Shown here: in pieces, positions 17,015-26,002 of the stretch
Numbering within the stretch: position 1 is the first letter of the stretch
Layout: each line of letters starts with the position of its first letter
Assembly: GCA_017547175.1 (NCBI GenBank)
Contig: JAFYQI010000008.1
Location: 434,001 to 498,000 of the forward strand
Length of the DNA stretch: 64,000 bases
Reading direction: 5' to 3'
From: Alistipes sp.
GTDB lineage: Bacteria; Bacteroidota; Bacteroidia; Bacteroidales; Rikenellaceae
Program-made: the position numbers and the translations under genes
Notes under the pieces: generated by a model
The model's input: only the letters and a program-made list of their open reading frames with translations
What the model was told of the DNA's origin: nothing
Databases searched by the model: none

Positions 17015-20000
17015 TTAGAAAGTAAGGTTAACACCGAATACGAACGTACGGCTGCGCGGGTAGCGGTTGTAGTCCATACCGCAGGTAAGACCGGTCTGCA
17101 CGTCAACCTCGGGGTCGTAACCCGAATAGCCCGTGATAATGAACGGGTTGGTTGCCGATGCATAGAAACGCAGACGCGAGATGCTCCACTTGCGCGTGAT
17201 CTTCGACGGCAGCGTGTAACCGAGCGTAATATCCTGGCAGCGCAGGAACGAACCATCCTCGATGAAGTACGAGTGCGTCACCTTGTTCGTTACGTCAGCG
17301 GGGTTCCACAGCGTAGCGTTGGCATTGTGAGCAGCGTAGGTCTCCACCGTGTTGTCAACCCAGTAGCACTTGTAGAGGTTGTCACCATCAACGGGGTTGT
17401 AGTAGGTCCAACGGGCACCATCAAACTTCGACAGTACGTTGTAGAAGTTGTTGGCGTTACCCTCGGCCGACGAAAGCTCGTAAGCCATGGCGTTGTTCAC
17501 GTCGAAATCAACCATGTAGTTGAAGTTGATGTTGAAGTCGAAGTTGCGCCACTGACCGTTCAGACCGAAACCACCCTGGAACTTCGGGTTCGTGTTACCG
17601 ATCACCGTGCGGTCCTTCTCGTCGATCACACCGTCGTCGTTCAGATCCTTGAACTTGATCTTACCGGGCAGCGTAGCAGCACCCGTGTTCGAGTCGCTGA
17701 ATACCGTATTGATCACGGTACCCTCCTTCGGAATAGCCTCGAAGTTGAGGTTCGGGTCGAAGTCGAACTCATCCATCGAGTAGAGACCATCATATACGAA
17801 ACCGTAGATCAGACCTACTTCGCTACCTACCTGGAGGCAGTAGTCGTTGTAGCTCGACTTCCAACGGTCGTTCTGATCCCAGATCACGTCATCCGTATCG
17901 TTCAGCTTGTCGATCGTACGCTTGTTCAGACCGAACGTTGCGTTGGCCGAGAGGACATAGTCCTTACCACGCAGGATATCACCCGAAATCGAGAGCTCGA
18001 AACCCTTGTTCGTTACCTGACCGATGTTACGCATCTGACGCTGGAAACCCGAAACGGTCGGCACGTCCGACCAATAGAGCAGGTCGGTCGTCGTATTCCA
18101 ATAAACCTCAGGGGTAATCGTCAAACGATCGTTAAAGAAGCCCATATCGAGGGCGGCATTGCGCGTAAGAGTCTTCTCCCACTTGATCTTGGGGTTGGGA
18201 TAGGTCTTACCGTCCGACGAGTTGGCATACCACGACTCACCGTTCTCGGTAGCCTCGCCGAAGCCCGGACCACCCGTCGAGTTCACGGTATAGAGGAAAC
18301 GCCACATGTCGTCGTTGATGTTGTTGTTACCTGCCAAACCGATCGAAGCACGCAGCTTAAGGTTATTGATCACATCCTGACCCTGCATGAAGTCCTCCTC
18401 CGAGATTACCCAAGCACCCGATACCGAGGGGAAGTAACCCCACTGGTTGCCCGGAGCAAACTTGGTCGAACCGTCAGCGCGGAAGGTCATCGAAAGCAGA
18501 TACTTGTGCTTGTAGTTGTAGTTGGCCTGACCGAAGAACGAGAGGGTGCGGTTCGGGGTCGAGAGCGACGTGGTGGTCGTCCAGGGCGTACCGAAGCCCA
18601 TGTCGTTCAGCGCCTTGTCGGCCGTGATATCACGCGGGAAATAGCGAGCAGCGAACGACTCCGAACGCTTCTGCGAGCTATAGAGCTCGAAACCGGCCAG
18701 GAACGAGAAGTTGTGGTTCTCCTTAGCCGTGAAGGCGTAGTGAGCGGTCGTGGTCCACTGATAGCGCTCCGTGCGAGCGTTGTCGATCTGAGCTACGGGG
18801 AGCTTGTTGTTCGACTGGCCCTTATCGGTCATGGCACCCCAGAAACGGTTCTTGTCATAGAACTGGATGAAGTGCGTAGCCTCAGTGCGCAGCGTCAGAC
18901 CCTCAACGGGCTTCCACTCCATGCTCACGGGCATCGTGTAGCCATACTGGTGCTGCTTCTGCGTATTGTAAGCGATATCCGATACGGGGTTCGTGTACTC
19001 GAAAATAGCCTCATCATCGGGGTCAACCGTTGCGGGATCCCAGAAAGCAAACTCACGCAGACCGTTCGTCGGACGATAACGCAGTACGTTGATCAGACCG
19101 CCCGAACCGATGTTATCACCACCGGCACCCGTCGTACGACGATACTGGAACTTGGGGTTGAAGGCCAGCGTCAGGTTCTTAGCCAGCTGAGCATTGAGCT
19201 TCATGTTGAGGTTCGTACGACGAACACCCGAGCCCATGATGATACCCTTATCCTCCGACTGCGTCAGCGAGATGTTGAAGCGATACTTCTCCGTACCACC
19301 ACCGATCGTTACGTTGGTCGAGTAGTTGATCGGCGTGCCACCCAATACCTCATCCTGCCAATCGTGCGTTACGGCACGATCGTAGATGTCAATATCCATC
19401 GGGTTACCGAAGTTGGCACGGAACTGCTTGGCATACGTACCACGGTTGCTCGTACCGATAGCCCAATCGTAGGTGTAATCTACAAACTGCTGCGTGTTCA
19501 TCAGGTCGAGCTTCTTCGAGAGCTGGCTTACCGAGAGCTGCATGTTAACGCCCACCTGGATCGAGCCCGTTTTGGCCGACTTCGTGGTTACGATAACTAC
19601 ACCATTACCACCCTTTGCACCATAGATGGCCGTCAGCGAAGCGTCCTTCAGAATGTCGATCGAGGTAATGTCCGTCGGCGGAATATCGTTAATGTTATCC
19701 ACCTGGAAACCATCGACGATGTAGAGCGGCTCGTTGGTCTGCGTAACCGACGTACCACCACGCACGCGGATGTTGATGTCGGCACCCGGAGCACCATCGA
19801 CCGACGTTACCTGCACACCGGCGATCTTACCCTGAAGGGCAACAGCAGCCGAAGTTACAGGCACAGCGGCCAGAGCAGCACCCGATACCGAACCTACGGC
19901 ACCGGTCAGGTCCTTACGGACAACGCTCGTGTAACCGATTACGACGACTTCATCGGCAGCCACGGCATCCTCCTGGAGGACAACCTCAATCGGTGCACCG

Positions 20001-20260
20001 GCCGTAGCAGCAACCTCCTGGGTTGTGAAGCCGATAAACGACACTTGTAATGTTTTACCTTTGGCAACGGTCAGGGCGAAGTTACCATCCAGGTCGGTGC
20101 TGATACCGTTACCAGGATTCCCCTTTTCGATCACCGTGGCACCGATAACGGGCTCACCGGCTGAGTCTTTAACCGTACCTTTAACAACGATGTTTTGGGC
20201 AGTTGCTATGCCCATTGCGCCCCATAAAAGGAACACAAACAAGAGTAAACGATGTTTCAT
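17015..20260 (-). CDS. SusC/RagA-family TonB-linked outer membrane transporter
   Basis: A 1081-residue TonB-dependent transporter. Signal peptide is about residues 1-21 (cleavage near A-T-A-Q). A carboxypeptidase-regulatory-like domain spans about 24-105 (V-K-G-T-V-K-D, S-F-I-G-F-T-T-Q). The TonB-box/plug region begins near 105 (D-E-V-V-V-I-G-Y) and includes the SusC signatures I-R-V-R-G-G-T-S, P-L-Y-I-V-D-G and S-I-Y-G-A-K-G-type A-I-Y-G-A-K-G. The remainder is the 22-strand barrel, ending in V-N-L-T-F. No N-terminal STN domain is present, so FecR/sigma signalling through this protein is unlikely. It heads the operon with SusD and a beta-helix lipoprotein. A long structured leader precedes it. 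Confidence 0.95.
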   Translation of the reverse strand: MKHRLLLFVFLLWGAMGIATAQNIVVKGTVKDSAGEPVIGATVIEKGNPGNGISTDLDGNFALTVAKGKTLQVSFIGFTTQEVAATAGAPIEVVLQEDAVAADEVVVIGYTSVVRKDLTGAVGSVSGAALAAVPVTSAAVALQGKIAGVQVTSVDGAPGADINIRVRGGTSVTQTNEPLYIVDGFQVDNINDIPPTDITSIDILKDASLTAIYGAKGGNGVVIVTTKSAKTGSIQVGVNMQLSVSQLSKKLDLMNTQQFVDYTYDWAIGTSNRGTYAKQFRANFGNPMDIDIYDRAVTHDWQDEVLGGTPINYSTNVTIGGGTEKYRFNISLTQSEDKGIIMGSGVRRTNLNMKLNAQLAKNLTLAFNPKFQYRRTTGAGGDNIGSGGLINVLRYRPTNGLREFAFWDPATVDPDDEAIFEYTNPVSDIAYNTQKQHQYGYTMPVSMEWKPVEGLTLRTEATHFIQFYDKNRFWGAMTDKGQSNNKLPVAQIDNARTERYQWTTTAHYAFTAKENHNFSFLAGFELYSSQKRSESFAARYFPRDITADKALNDMGFGTPWTTTTSLSTPNRTLSFFGQANYNYKHKYLLSMTFRADGSTKFAPGNQWGYFPSVSGAWVISEEDFMQGQDVINNLKLRASIGLAGNNNINDDMWRFLYTVNSTGGPGFGEATENGESWYANSSDGKTYPNPKIKWEKTLTRNAALDMGFFNDRLTITPEVYWNTTTDLLYWSDVPTVSGFQRQMRNIGQVTNKGFELSISGDILRGKDYVLSANATFGLNKRTIDKLNDTDDVIWDQNDRWKSSYNDYCLQVGSEVGLIYGFVYDGLYSMDEFDFDPNLNFEAIPKEGTVINTVFSDSNTGAATLPGKIKFKDLNDDGVIDEKDRTVIGNTNPKFQGGFGLNGQWRNFDFNINFNYMVDFDVNNAMAYELSSAEGNANNFYNVLSKFDGARWTYYNPVDGDNLYKCYWVDNTVETYAAHNANATLWNPADVTNKVTHSYFIEDGSFLRCQDITLGYTLPSKITRKWSISRLRFYASATNPFIITGYSGYDPEVDVQTGLTCGMDYNRYPRSRTFVFGVNLTF

Positions 20261-20314
20261 TGGTCAGTACTCTTTCAGTTAAACAATTAGTTGATTGAAT
20301 ACCGACACGGTGTT

Positions 20315-20373
20315 ATCACCGGTCGGGAGGGTTTGCAATGGATGTGAAAAAAGATACCCGCCTGACCGATGAT
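20315..20373 (-). promoter_or_regulatory. long stem-loop in the SusC 5' leader
   Basis: Arms 20315-20331 and 20357-20373 pair over 17 positions with two mismatches and one G-U pair; the loop is 25 bases and contains a T-run. The structure sits 55 bases upstream of the SusC start codon. There is no T-tract after the second arm, so it is not a standard terminator. It may be a leader regulatory element, for example a small-RNA target or translation control site; the function is inferred only from position. Confidence 0.45.
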
Positions 20374-20877
20374 TGGAAAAACATTGATTAGCTGGCACCC
20401 CCCCCCACAACGCATTGTGTGTCAGAGTATTACACGTAACACCCTGGCACAACGATGTAGTTGTGATACTTTTTTGGTTGGCTTTAGACATTAATTTTAG
20501 TTAGTAATATAATAAATTTGGCTCAATATGCTGTTTTAGTTTTCCGACACTAAATCAATGTAAAAGTACGATTTATTTTCTGATCTGCCAAAAATTTGGG
20601 GTAGCATTTGTCGTTTTTGATTGTTTTTATTCTAATGTTGACACAAAAAATCGACCTGATAAACTAATCACAAATCAATATTAAACAATGTTTTATAACA
20701 TTAAATATCCTTCTTTTATCAATAGCAAATAATGGCTATCAAAAACACAAACAAAAATTAAACATCATACATTGCACCCTACTCTCTTGCCATCCTGCAA
20801 CAGTGTTCCAATACGTTCTCAAAGGGAGGCTTGGCAAAGATTTTTTCATTTTCCCGTTACGTTTTGGCTCTTTTTTG

Positions 20878-20885
20878 TAATTTTG
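20878..20885 (+). promoter_or_regulatory. TAnnTTTG -7 element before M3 peptidase gene
   Basis: Exact TAATTTTG, 52 bases upstream of the ATG at 20938. A TTTG at 20863-20866 is too close (11 bases) to be a standard -33 box. Confidence 0.5.
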
Positions 20886-20937
20886 TAACCAAGAGCTAAT
20901 TTTTAATCAAAAAACAGACAAACACAACCCTATAATC

Positions 20938-23031
20938 ATGAAGCAACTTTTACTTTTTGCAATGGCTATTGCCGCTTGCGGATGCACCGGAAACCAATCC
21001 GACAATCCGCTCTTTAATGAATTTGATGCTCCATTCGGCATCGCTCCCTTCACCGAAATCACGATCGAGGACTATCGCGAGGGTCTGCTGAAGGGTATGG
21101 AGGAGCAGAAAGCCGAAATTGAGGCAATCATCGCTAACCCCGAAAAGCCAACCTTTGAAAACACGATTGTGGCACTCGACCAGTGCGGTTCCTTGCTGCG
21201 TAAGGTTCGCGGCACCTTCAGCCCCCTCTCATCAAGCAATTCGACCGACGAAATGCGAGCCCTCGAAAAGGAGCTCTCTCCCCTCTTCTCGGCCCACAAC
21301 GATGACATCAACCTCAACGCTGATCTTTTTGCGCGCGTGAAGGCTGTCTATGCCGAGCGTGAGAATCTTGATCTGACGCCTGAAGAGCAGAAGGTGCTTG
21401 AGAATCAGTACAAGCGCTTTGTTAGAAGTGGTGCCGAACTGGATGCCGAGCAACAGGCTCGTCTGCGCGAATTGAACTCGCGCCTCTCCATGTTGCAACT
21501 CAATTTCACGCAAAACCTCTTGCATGAGACAAACAACACATTTGTGGTAGTCGAGTCGATCGAAGAGCTGGCCGGCTTGCCGCAGGGCAACATCGATGCA
21601 GCCGCCAAGATGGCTGAGCAACAGGGTCAGCCGGGCAAGTGGATGTTCAACATGCAGCGTCCGAGCTGCAACCCCGTCCTGCAGTACTGCTCGAACCGCG
21701 ACCTGCGCGAGAAGGTTTACAACGCTTACTACAACCGCGGTAACGTCGACAACGAATACGACAACAAAGCCATTTCGGCCGAAATCGTCACGTTGCGCTT
21801 GGAGAAGGCTCGCTTGATGGGTTATGAGAATTATGCACAGATGGCTCTTGAAGAGCGTATGGCCAAGACTCCTGAAGCGGTCTACAACTTGCTTGACCAG
21901 GTATGGGGTCCCGCCGTAAAGAAGGCCAAGGAGGAGCTGAACGACATCCGTGCGGAGATTCGCAAAGAGGGTCATTCGTTCGAGCCGGCTGGCTGGGACT
22001 ATATGTACTATCTCGACAAGGCCAAGCAGGCCAAATACGCCGTTGACGAGCAAGAGATTCGTGCCTACCTCGAGATTGGCAACGTAATGCAGGGAATCTT
22101 CCATGTAGCCGGCAAACTCTATGGCCTCACATTCAGGGAGATTACTGACCAGGTACCCGCCTACGAACCCACGGCCAAGGCCTACGAGGTGATCGACGGT
22201 GACGGTACGACGCTGGCCATCTTCTACAGCGACAACTTCCCCCGTGAATCGAAGCGCGCCGGAGCATGGTGCACCTCGTTCCGCGGCCAAAGCTATGATG
22301 GTGACGAGCGTATTATACCGATCGTAGTAAACTGCTGCAACATGACTGCACCGACTGCTGATGGTCCGGCGTTGCAGAGCATCGACAATGTTGAGACCCT
22401 CTTCCACGAGTTCGGCCACGCCCTCCACAGCTTCATGCGCGACGTACGCTACAACGGTGCTTCGGGTGTTGAGCGTGACTTTGTGGAGCTCCCCTCGCAG
22501 ATTAACGAACATTGGGCCTTCGAGCCTGAGGTGCTGAAAGTCTATGCTAAGCACTACGAGACGGGCGAGGTGATCCCGATGGAGCTCGTGAAGAAGATTG
22601 TCGAGAGTGCCCAGTATGGCCAGGGCTTTGCCACAGTGGAGTATCTTGCAGCATCGCTCAGCGATATGGACCTGCATGTGCTGACCGAGATTCCCGAGAA
22701 CCTCAACGTAATGGAGTTCGAAGCTGAGAAGCTCGCAGCTCGTGGCATCCCCTCGCAGATTCTGCCCCGCTACCGCATGACCAACTTCAGCCACACAATG
22801 GGTGGTGGTTATACGGCCGGCTACTATAGTTATATGTGGGCTGAGGTGCTGGATGCTGATGCATTCGATGCCTTTGCCGAGACAGGCGACATCTACAACC
22901 AAGAGGTGGCTTCCAAGTTCCGCCAATATGTACTCACGCCGGGTGGTATCGACGATGGCATGGTGATGTATAAGAACTTCCGTGGTCGTGAACCGAAGAT
23001 TGACGCACTGCTGCGCAACCGCGGTCTGTAA
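20938..23031 (+). CDS. dcp: M3-family zinc oligopeptidase lipoprotein (Dcp-like)
   Basis: A 697-residue metallopeptidase of the thimet oligopeptidase/dipeptidyl carboxypeptidase family. The zinc site is H490-E-F-G-H494 with the third ligand E517 in F-V-E-L-P-S-Q. The catalytic C-terminal signature G-G-G-Y-T-A-G-Y-Y-S-Y-M-W-A is present. The N-terminus is a short lipoprotein signal with Cys at 14 or 16, so it is anchored in the periplasm rather than cytoplasmic like E. coli Dcp. It would trim peptides to dipeptides or short fragments. Monocistronic, ending at a strong bidirectional terminator. Confidence 0.92.
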   Translation: MKQLLLFAMAIAACGCTGNQSDNPLFNEFDAPFGIAPFTEITIEDYREGLLKGMEEQKAEIEAIIANPEKPTFENTIVALDQCGSLLRKVRGTFSPLSSSNSTDEMRALEKELSPLFSAHNDDINLNADLFARVKAVYAERENLDLTPEEQKVLENQYKRFVRSGAELDAEQQARLRELNSRLSMLQLNFTQNLLHETNNTFVVVESIEELAGLPQGNIDAAAKMAEQQGQPGKWMFNMQRPSCNPVLQYCSNRDLREKVYNAYYNRGNVDNEYDNKAISAEIVTLRLEKARLMGYENYAQMALEERMAKTPEAVYNLLDQVWGPAVKKAKEELNDIRAEIRKEGHSFEPAGWDYMYYLDKAKQAKYAVDEQEIRAYLEIGNVMQGIFHVAGKLYGLTFREITDQVPAYEPTAKAYEVIDGDGTTLAIFYSDNFPRESKRAGAWCTSFRGQSYDGDERIIPIVVNCCNMTAPTADGPALQSIDNVETLFHEFGHALHSFMRDVRYNGASGVERDFVELPSQINEHWAFEPEVLKVYAKHYETGEVIPMELVKKIVESAQYGQGFATVEYLAASLSDMDLHVLTEIPENLNVMEFEAEKLAARGIPSQILPRYRMTNFSHTMGGGYTAGYYSYMWAEVLDADAFDAFAETGDIYNQEVASKFRQYVLTPGGIDDGMVMYKNFRGREPKIDALLRNRGL

Positions 23032-23049
23032 GGAATCGATACATACATA

Positions 23050-23088
23050 ATAAAAGCGGGTATCGCAGTTGGCGATACCCGCTTTTAT
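23050..23088. terminator. bidirectional terminator between M3 peptidase and Lrp genes
   Basis: A perfect 17-bp stem (23050-23066 with 23072-23088) with a five-base loop and A/T flanks on both sides. It ends the plus-strand peptidase transcript and, read on minus, the kbl-lrp transcript. Confidence 0.9.
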
Positions 23089-23110
23089 TTGATTGAATGC
23101 GGAAGAGCGA

Positions 23111-23611
23111 CTAACGACGCTTGGTCGGCAGATCATCTATAAACTCAACAGCCAGCGGACGGCGGAATACCTCACGCAACGAGATAATCGTCTCGGTCGC
23201 CGAGATACCCGGAATGCAAAGCACCTTGTCATATACCGTGCGCATCAGGTGCTCATTGTCGAGGCAATAAAGTTTAACCTGAATACTTCCCTTACCAGTA
23301 ATAAAGTGCGCCTCCACGATTTCGGGAATCTTCTGCAACTCGTCGATTACCTGCTGCAATTGCTGGGGATCCTTCAGCGAGATATTGATGTGAGCACAAA
23401 CATCAAAACCCAGCATTTTGGGATCCACCACCATGTAACTGCCTAAAATGACACCGGCATCGGTCAATTTGTGGATACGTTGATGGATGGCAGCACCGGA
23501 AATGCCACACTCTCGAGCGATCTCGAGGAACGGCATACGGGCATTCTTGACCAGATATTTCAATATCTTACGGTCGATTGCATCCAAGCTAATGGTTTTC
23601 ATAGGATTCAT
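23111..23611 (-). CDS. Lrp/AsnC-family transcriptional regulator
   Basis: A 166-residue regulator with an N-terminal winged helix-turn-helix (about residues 10-60: D-A-I-D-R-K-I-L-K-Y-L, A-R-E-C-G-I-S-G-A-A-I-H-Q-R-I) and a C-terminal RAM effector-binding domain (F-I-T-G-K-G-S-I-Q-V-K). The start could also be the fourth codon (MKTISLD). It is encoded 32 bases downstream of kbl on the same strand, so it probably responds to an amino acid such as glycine, threonine or leucine and may control kbl. That link is inference from position. Confidence 0.9.
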   Translation of the reverse strand: MNPMKTISLDAIDRKILKYLVKNARMPFLEIARECGISGAAIHQRIHKLTDAGVILGSYMVVDPKMLGFDVCAHINISLKDPQQLQQVIDELQKIPEIVEAHFITGKGSIQVKLYCLDNEHLMRTVYDKVLCIPGISATETIISLREVFRRPLAVEFIDDLPTKRR

Positions 23612-23643
23612 GTATTTTTATGGATTGTGTGTAGTTTCGTTGT

Positions 23644-24831
23644 CTATTTGAGCACGCCAAGCTCACGACCAACTTTCACGAAGGCCTGGATGCAACGATC
23701 GAGGTGTTCGCGCTCGTGGCCGGCCGAAACCTGTACGCGGATTCGAGCCTGACCCTTCGGCACTACCGGGTAGTAGAAACCAGTCACGAACACTCCCTCC
23801 TCCTGCAACTTGGCGGCCATATCCTGTGAAAGTTTGGCATCATAAAGCATCACGGCACAAATAGCAGACTGCGTAGGTTTAATGTCAAAACCGGCCTGGA
23901 TCATCTGCTCACGGAAGTAGGCCACATTCTCGACCAGCTTATCGTGCAGGGCATCGCTCTCTTCGAGCATCTTAAACATCTCGATACCGGCACCTACCAC
24001 AGCAGGGGGCAGCGAATTCGAGAAGAGGTAAGGACGCGAACGCTGACGCAACATATCGATAATCTCCTTGCGACCGGTCGTAAAACCGCCCACAGCACCA
24101 CCAAAGGCTTTTCCGAGTGTACCGGTGAGAATCTCCACCTTACCACGCAGATCATACAACTCCGTGATACCGCGACCCGTGCGACCCAACACACCTGCCG
24201 AGTGGCACTCGTCGACCATCACCATGGCATCATATTTCTCGGCCAACTCAACAATTTTGTCGAGCGGAGCGGCATTTCCATCCATCGAGAATACACCATC
24301 GGTACAGATGATGCGGAAACGCTGGGCCTGCGCTTTTTTCAGACACTCCTCCAACTCGGCCATATCGGCATTGGCATAGCGATAGCGCACAGCCTTGCAC
24401 AGACGCACGCCGTCAATGATCGAGGCATGGTTCAGCGCATCGGAGATGATGGCGTCCTCCTCGGTAAAGAGCGGCTCAAACACACCGCCATTGGCATCGA
24501 AGCAAGCTGCATAGAGAATCGTATCCTCCGTACCAAAATAGGTAGAAATAGCCTTCTCAAGCTCTTTGTGCATATCTTGGCAACCGCAGATAAAGCGTAC
24601 CGATGACATGCCGTAACCGCGCTCATCCATCGCACGCTTGGCAGCCTCTACAAGACGCGGATTGTCAGAAAGGCCCAAGTAGTTGTTGGCGCAAAAATTG
24701 AGTACTTTGCGACCTGCAACTTCGATCTCAGCACGCTGCGGTGAGCAGATTACACGTTCGGTTTTGTAAAGTCCGGCAGCACGGATCTCATCCAACTCAT
24801 GCTGCAAATGAGCTTGCATCTTCGTATACAT
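23644..24831 (-). CDS. kbl: glycine C-acetyltransferase (2-amino-3-ketobutyrate CoA ligase)
   Basis: A 395-residue PLP enzyme of the alpha-oxoamine synthase family that interconverts glycine plus acetyl-CoA and 2-amino-3-ketobutyrate in threonine breakdown. Seen motifs: N-F-C-A-N-N-Y-L-G-L-S, G-Y-G-M-S-S-V-R-F-I-C-G, D-E-C-H-S-A-G and the PLP-lysine region T-L-G-K-A-F-G-G. An upstream in-frame extension to 24894 is rejected because the -7 promoter element (24880-24887) falls inside it. The first good start is MYTKMQAHL at 24831, or the Met four codons on. No threonine dehydrogenase gene is nearby. Confidence 0.93.
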   Translation of the reverse strand: MYTKMQAHLQHELDEIRAAGLYKTERVICSPQRAEIEVAGRKVLNFCANNYLGLSDNPRLVEAAKRAMDERGYGMSSVRFICGCQDMHKELEKAISTYFGTEDTILYAACFDANGGVFEPLFTEEDAIISDALNHASIIDGVRLCKAVRYRYANADMAELEECLKKAQAQRFRIICTDGVFSMDGNAAPLDKIVELAEKYDAMVMVDECHSAGVLGRTGRGITELYDLRGKVEILTGTLGKAFGGAVGGFTTGRKEIIDMLRQRSRPYLFSNSLPPAVVGAGIEMFKMLEESDALHDKLVENVAYFREQMIQAGFDIKPTQSAICAVMLYDAKLSQDMAAKLQEEGVFVTGFYYPVVPKGQARIRVQVSAGHEREHLDRCIQAFVKVGRELGVLK

Positions 24832-24879
24832 AACTCGAAAAATAAAAATGGTTTGTGATTTTTTCTGCCAAATTGATAG

Positions 24880-24887
24880 CAAATATA
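24880..24887 (-). promoter_or_regulatory. TAnnTTTG -7 element of kbl-lrp
   Basis: Minus-strand TATATTTG, 48 bases before the kbl start. It lies only 23 bases from the oppositely directed galE -7 element, so the two promoters overlap. Confidence 0.6.
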
Positions 24888-24910
24888 GAAACAATGTTTT
24901 AAAAATCCAC

Positions 24911-24918
24911 TATCTTTG
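24911..24918 (+). promoter_or_regulatory. TAnnTTTG -7 element of galE
   Basis: Exact TATCTTTG, 36 bases before the galE ATG. A clear -33 TTTG is lacking. It is divergent from, and overlaps, the kbl promoter. Confidence 0.6.
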
Positions 24919-24954
24919 TAAGAGAATTCAACAAATTTTACTCATTTTTCACTC

Positions 24955-25986
24955 ATGAAGAAGCATTGCGTACTGGTCAGCGGAGGTGCTGGTTATATCG
25001 GATCTCACACAGCCGTAGAGTTGATTGAGGCAGGTTATGACGTGGTCATTGCCGACAACCTATCAAATAGCGAAATTGGAGCCGTCGAGGGAATCCGTAA
25101 AATCACGGGCATCGAAGTACCCTTTGTCGAGGTTGACTGTTGTGATCGCGAAAAGTTGGCAAGTACGCTGTTCGAACAATATGAGTTTGACTCGGTGATC
25201 CACTTTGCCGCCTACAAAGCGGTAGGTGAGTCGGTACAGAAGCCGTTGGAGTACTACCGCAACAACCTCACCTCGCTGATGAATATCATCGACTTGATGC
25301 GCACCTACGGTCGTCACAACATTGTCTTCTCGTCGTCGTGCACAGTCTATGGCGAGCCCGACAAGCAACCCGTCACGGAGCTTACGCCCCGCAAGCCTGC
25401 CACCTCGCCCTACGGCAACACGAAGACCATGTGCGAGGATATTTTACGTGACTCCGTACACGCCTATGGCGATTTGAAGGGTATCGCCCTGCGCTACTTC
25501 AACCCCATCGGTGCCCACCCCTCGGCCCTGATCGGCGAGCTGCCGCGCGGTGTGCCGCAGAACCTTGTTCCCTTCGTGACGCAGACCGCTGCCGGCATCC
25601 GCGAGTGCCTCTCGGTATTCGGCAACGACTACCCCACCCCCGACGGCTCGAACATCCGCGACTATATCGACGTGGTGGATCTGGCACGCGCCCATGTGGT
25701 GGCCATCACGCGCATGATCGAGGGCAAGAACAAGGAGAACTACGAGGTCTTCAACGTCGGCACGGGCAACGGTGTCTCGGTGCTGGAGCTGGTACGCCGC
25801 TTTGAGGAAGCCAACTCGCTGAAGCTTAACTACAAGATTGCCGACCGCCGCGAGGGCGATATCATCGCCATCTGGGCCGACCCGACCCTGGCGAACGAGG
25901 AGCTGGGCTGGAAGGCTACGCGCAATCTGGACGACACGCTCCGCTCGGCCTGGGCCTGGGAGAAGCATGTAAGAGGTATTGAGTAG
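24955..25986 (+). CDS. galE: UDP-glucose 4-epimerase
   Basis: A 343-residue short-chain dehydrogenase/reductase that interconverts UDP-glucose and UDP-galactose. The NAD-binding motif is G-G-A-G-Y-I-G, and the catalytic Tyr-x3-Lys is Y-G-N-T-K preceded by S-S-S-C-T-V-Y-G. Substrate-side motif R-Y-F-N-P-I-G-A-H-P is also as in GalE. Monocistronic, with its own promoter and terminator. Codon usage becomes more GC-rich in the 3' half. Confidence 0.94.
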   Translation: MKKHCVLVSGGAGYIGSHTAVELIEAGYDVVIADNLSNSEIGAVEGIRKITGIEVPFVEVDCCDREKLASTLFEQYEFDSVIHFAAYKAVGESVQKPLEYYRNNLTSLMNIIDLMRTYGRHNIVFSSSCTVYGEPDKQPVTELTPRKPATSPYGNTKTMCEDILRDSVHAYGDLKGIALRYFNPIGAHPSALIGELPRGVPQNLVPFVTQTAAGIRECLSVFGNDYPTPDGSNIRDYIDVVDLARAHVVAITRMIEGKNKENYEVFNVGTGNGVSVLELVRRFEEANSLKLNYKIADRREGDIIAIWADPTLANEELGWKATRNLDDTLRSAWAWEKHVRGIE

Positions 25987-26002
25987 AAAAGCGCGTAAAG
26001 AT

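Larger units (their letters stand above)
20261..20937. other. 677-base divergent intergenic region between SusC and M3 peptidase gene
   Basis: No credible gene lies here. The SusC side (20261-20480) is of moderate GC content. It holds a 17-base inverted repeat (20315-20331 with 20357-20373), a nine-C tract (20398-20406) and the repeat ATTACACGTAACAC (20429-20442). The remainder to 20880 is AT-rich with no obvious structure. A TAnnTTTG element for the M3 peptidase gene is at 20878-20885. No exact minus-strand TAnnTTTG was found for SusC, which would fit regulator-dependent transcription. Confidence 0.7.

Noticed and set aside
17273..20050. 925-codon open frame on the plus strand opposite SusC
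   Set aside because: A shadow of SusC: strong codon bias there avoids TTA, CTA and TCA, so the other strand has few stops. The translation is Val/Arg/Thr-rich with no domain. The same holds for 13204-14913, 15324-16916, 21232-23136, 58720-60651 and 60673-61866.
20279..20491. 70-codon minus-strand frame upstream of SusC
   Set aside because: No family resemblance or good start context. It covers the leader stem-loop and the poly-C tract, which explain the sequence better.
20878..20907. TTTTGTAACC before the M3 peptidase as a third ECF sigma site
   Set aside because: It shares GTAACC, but 15 bases further there is no CGTC. The overlapping exact TAATTTTG explains it as a housekeeping promoter.
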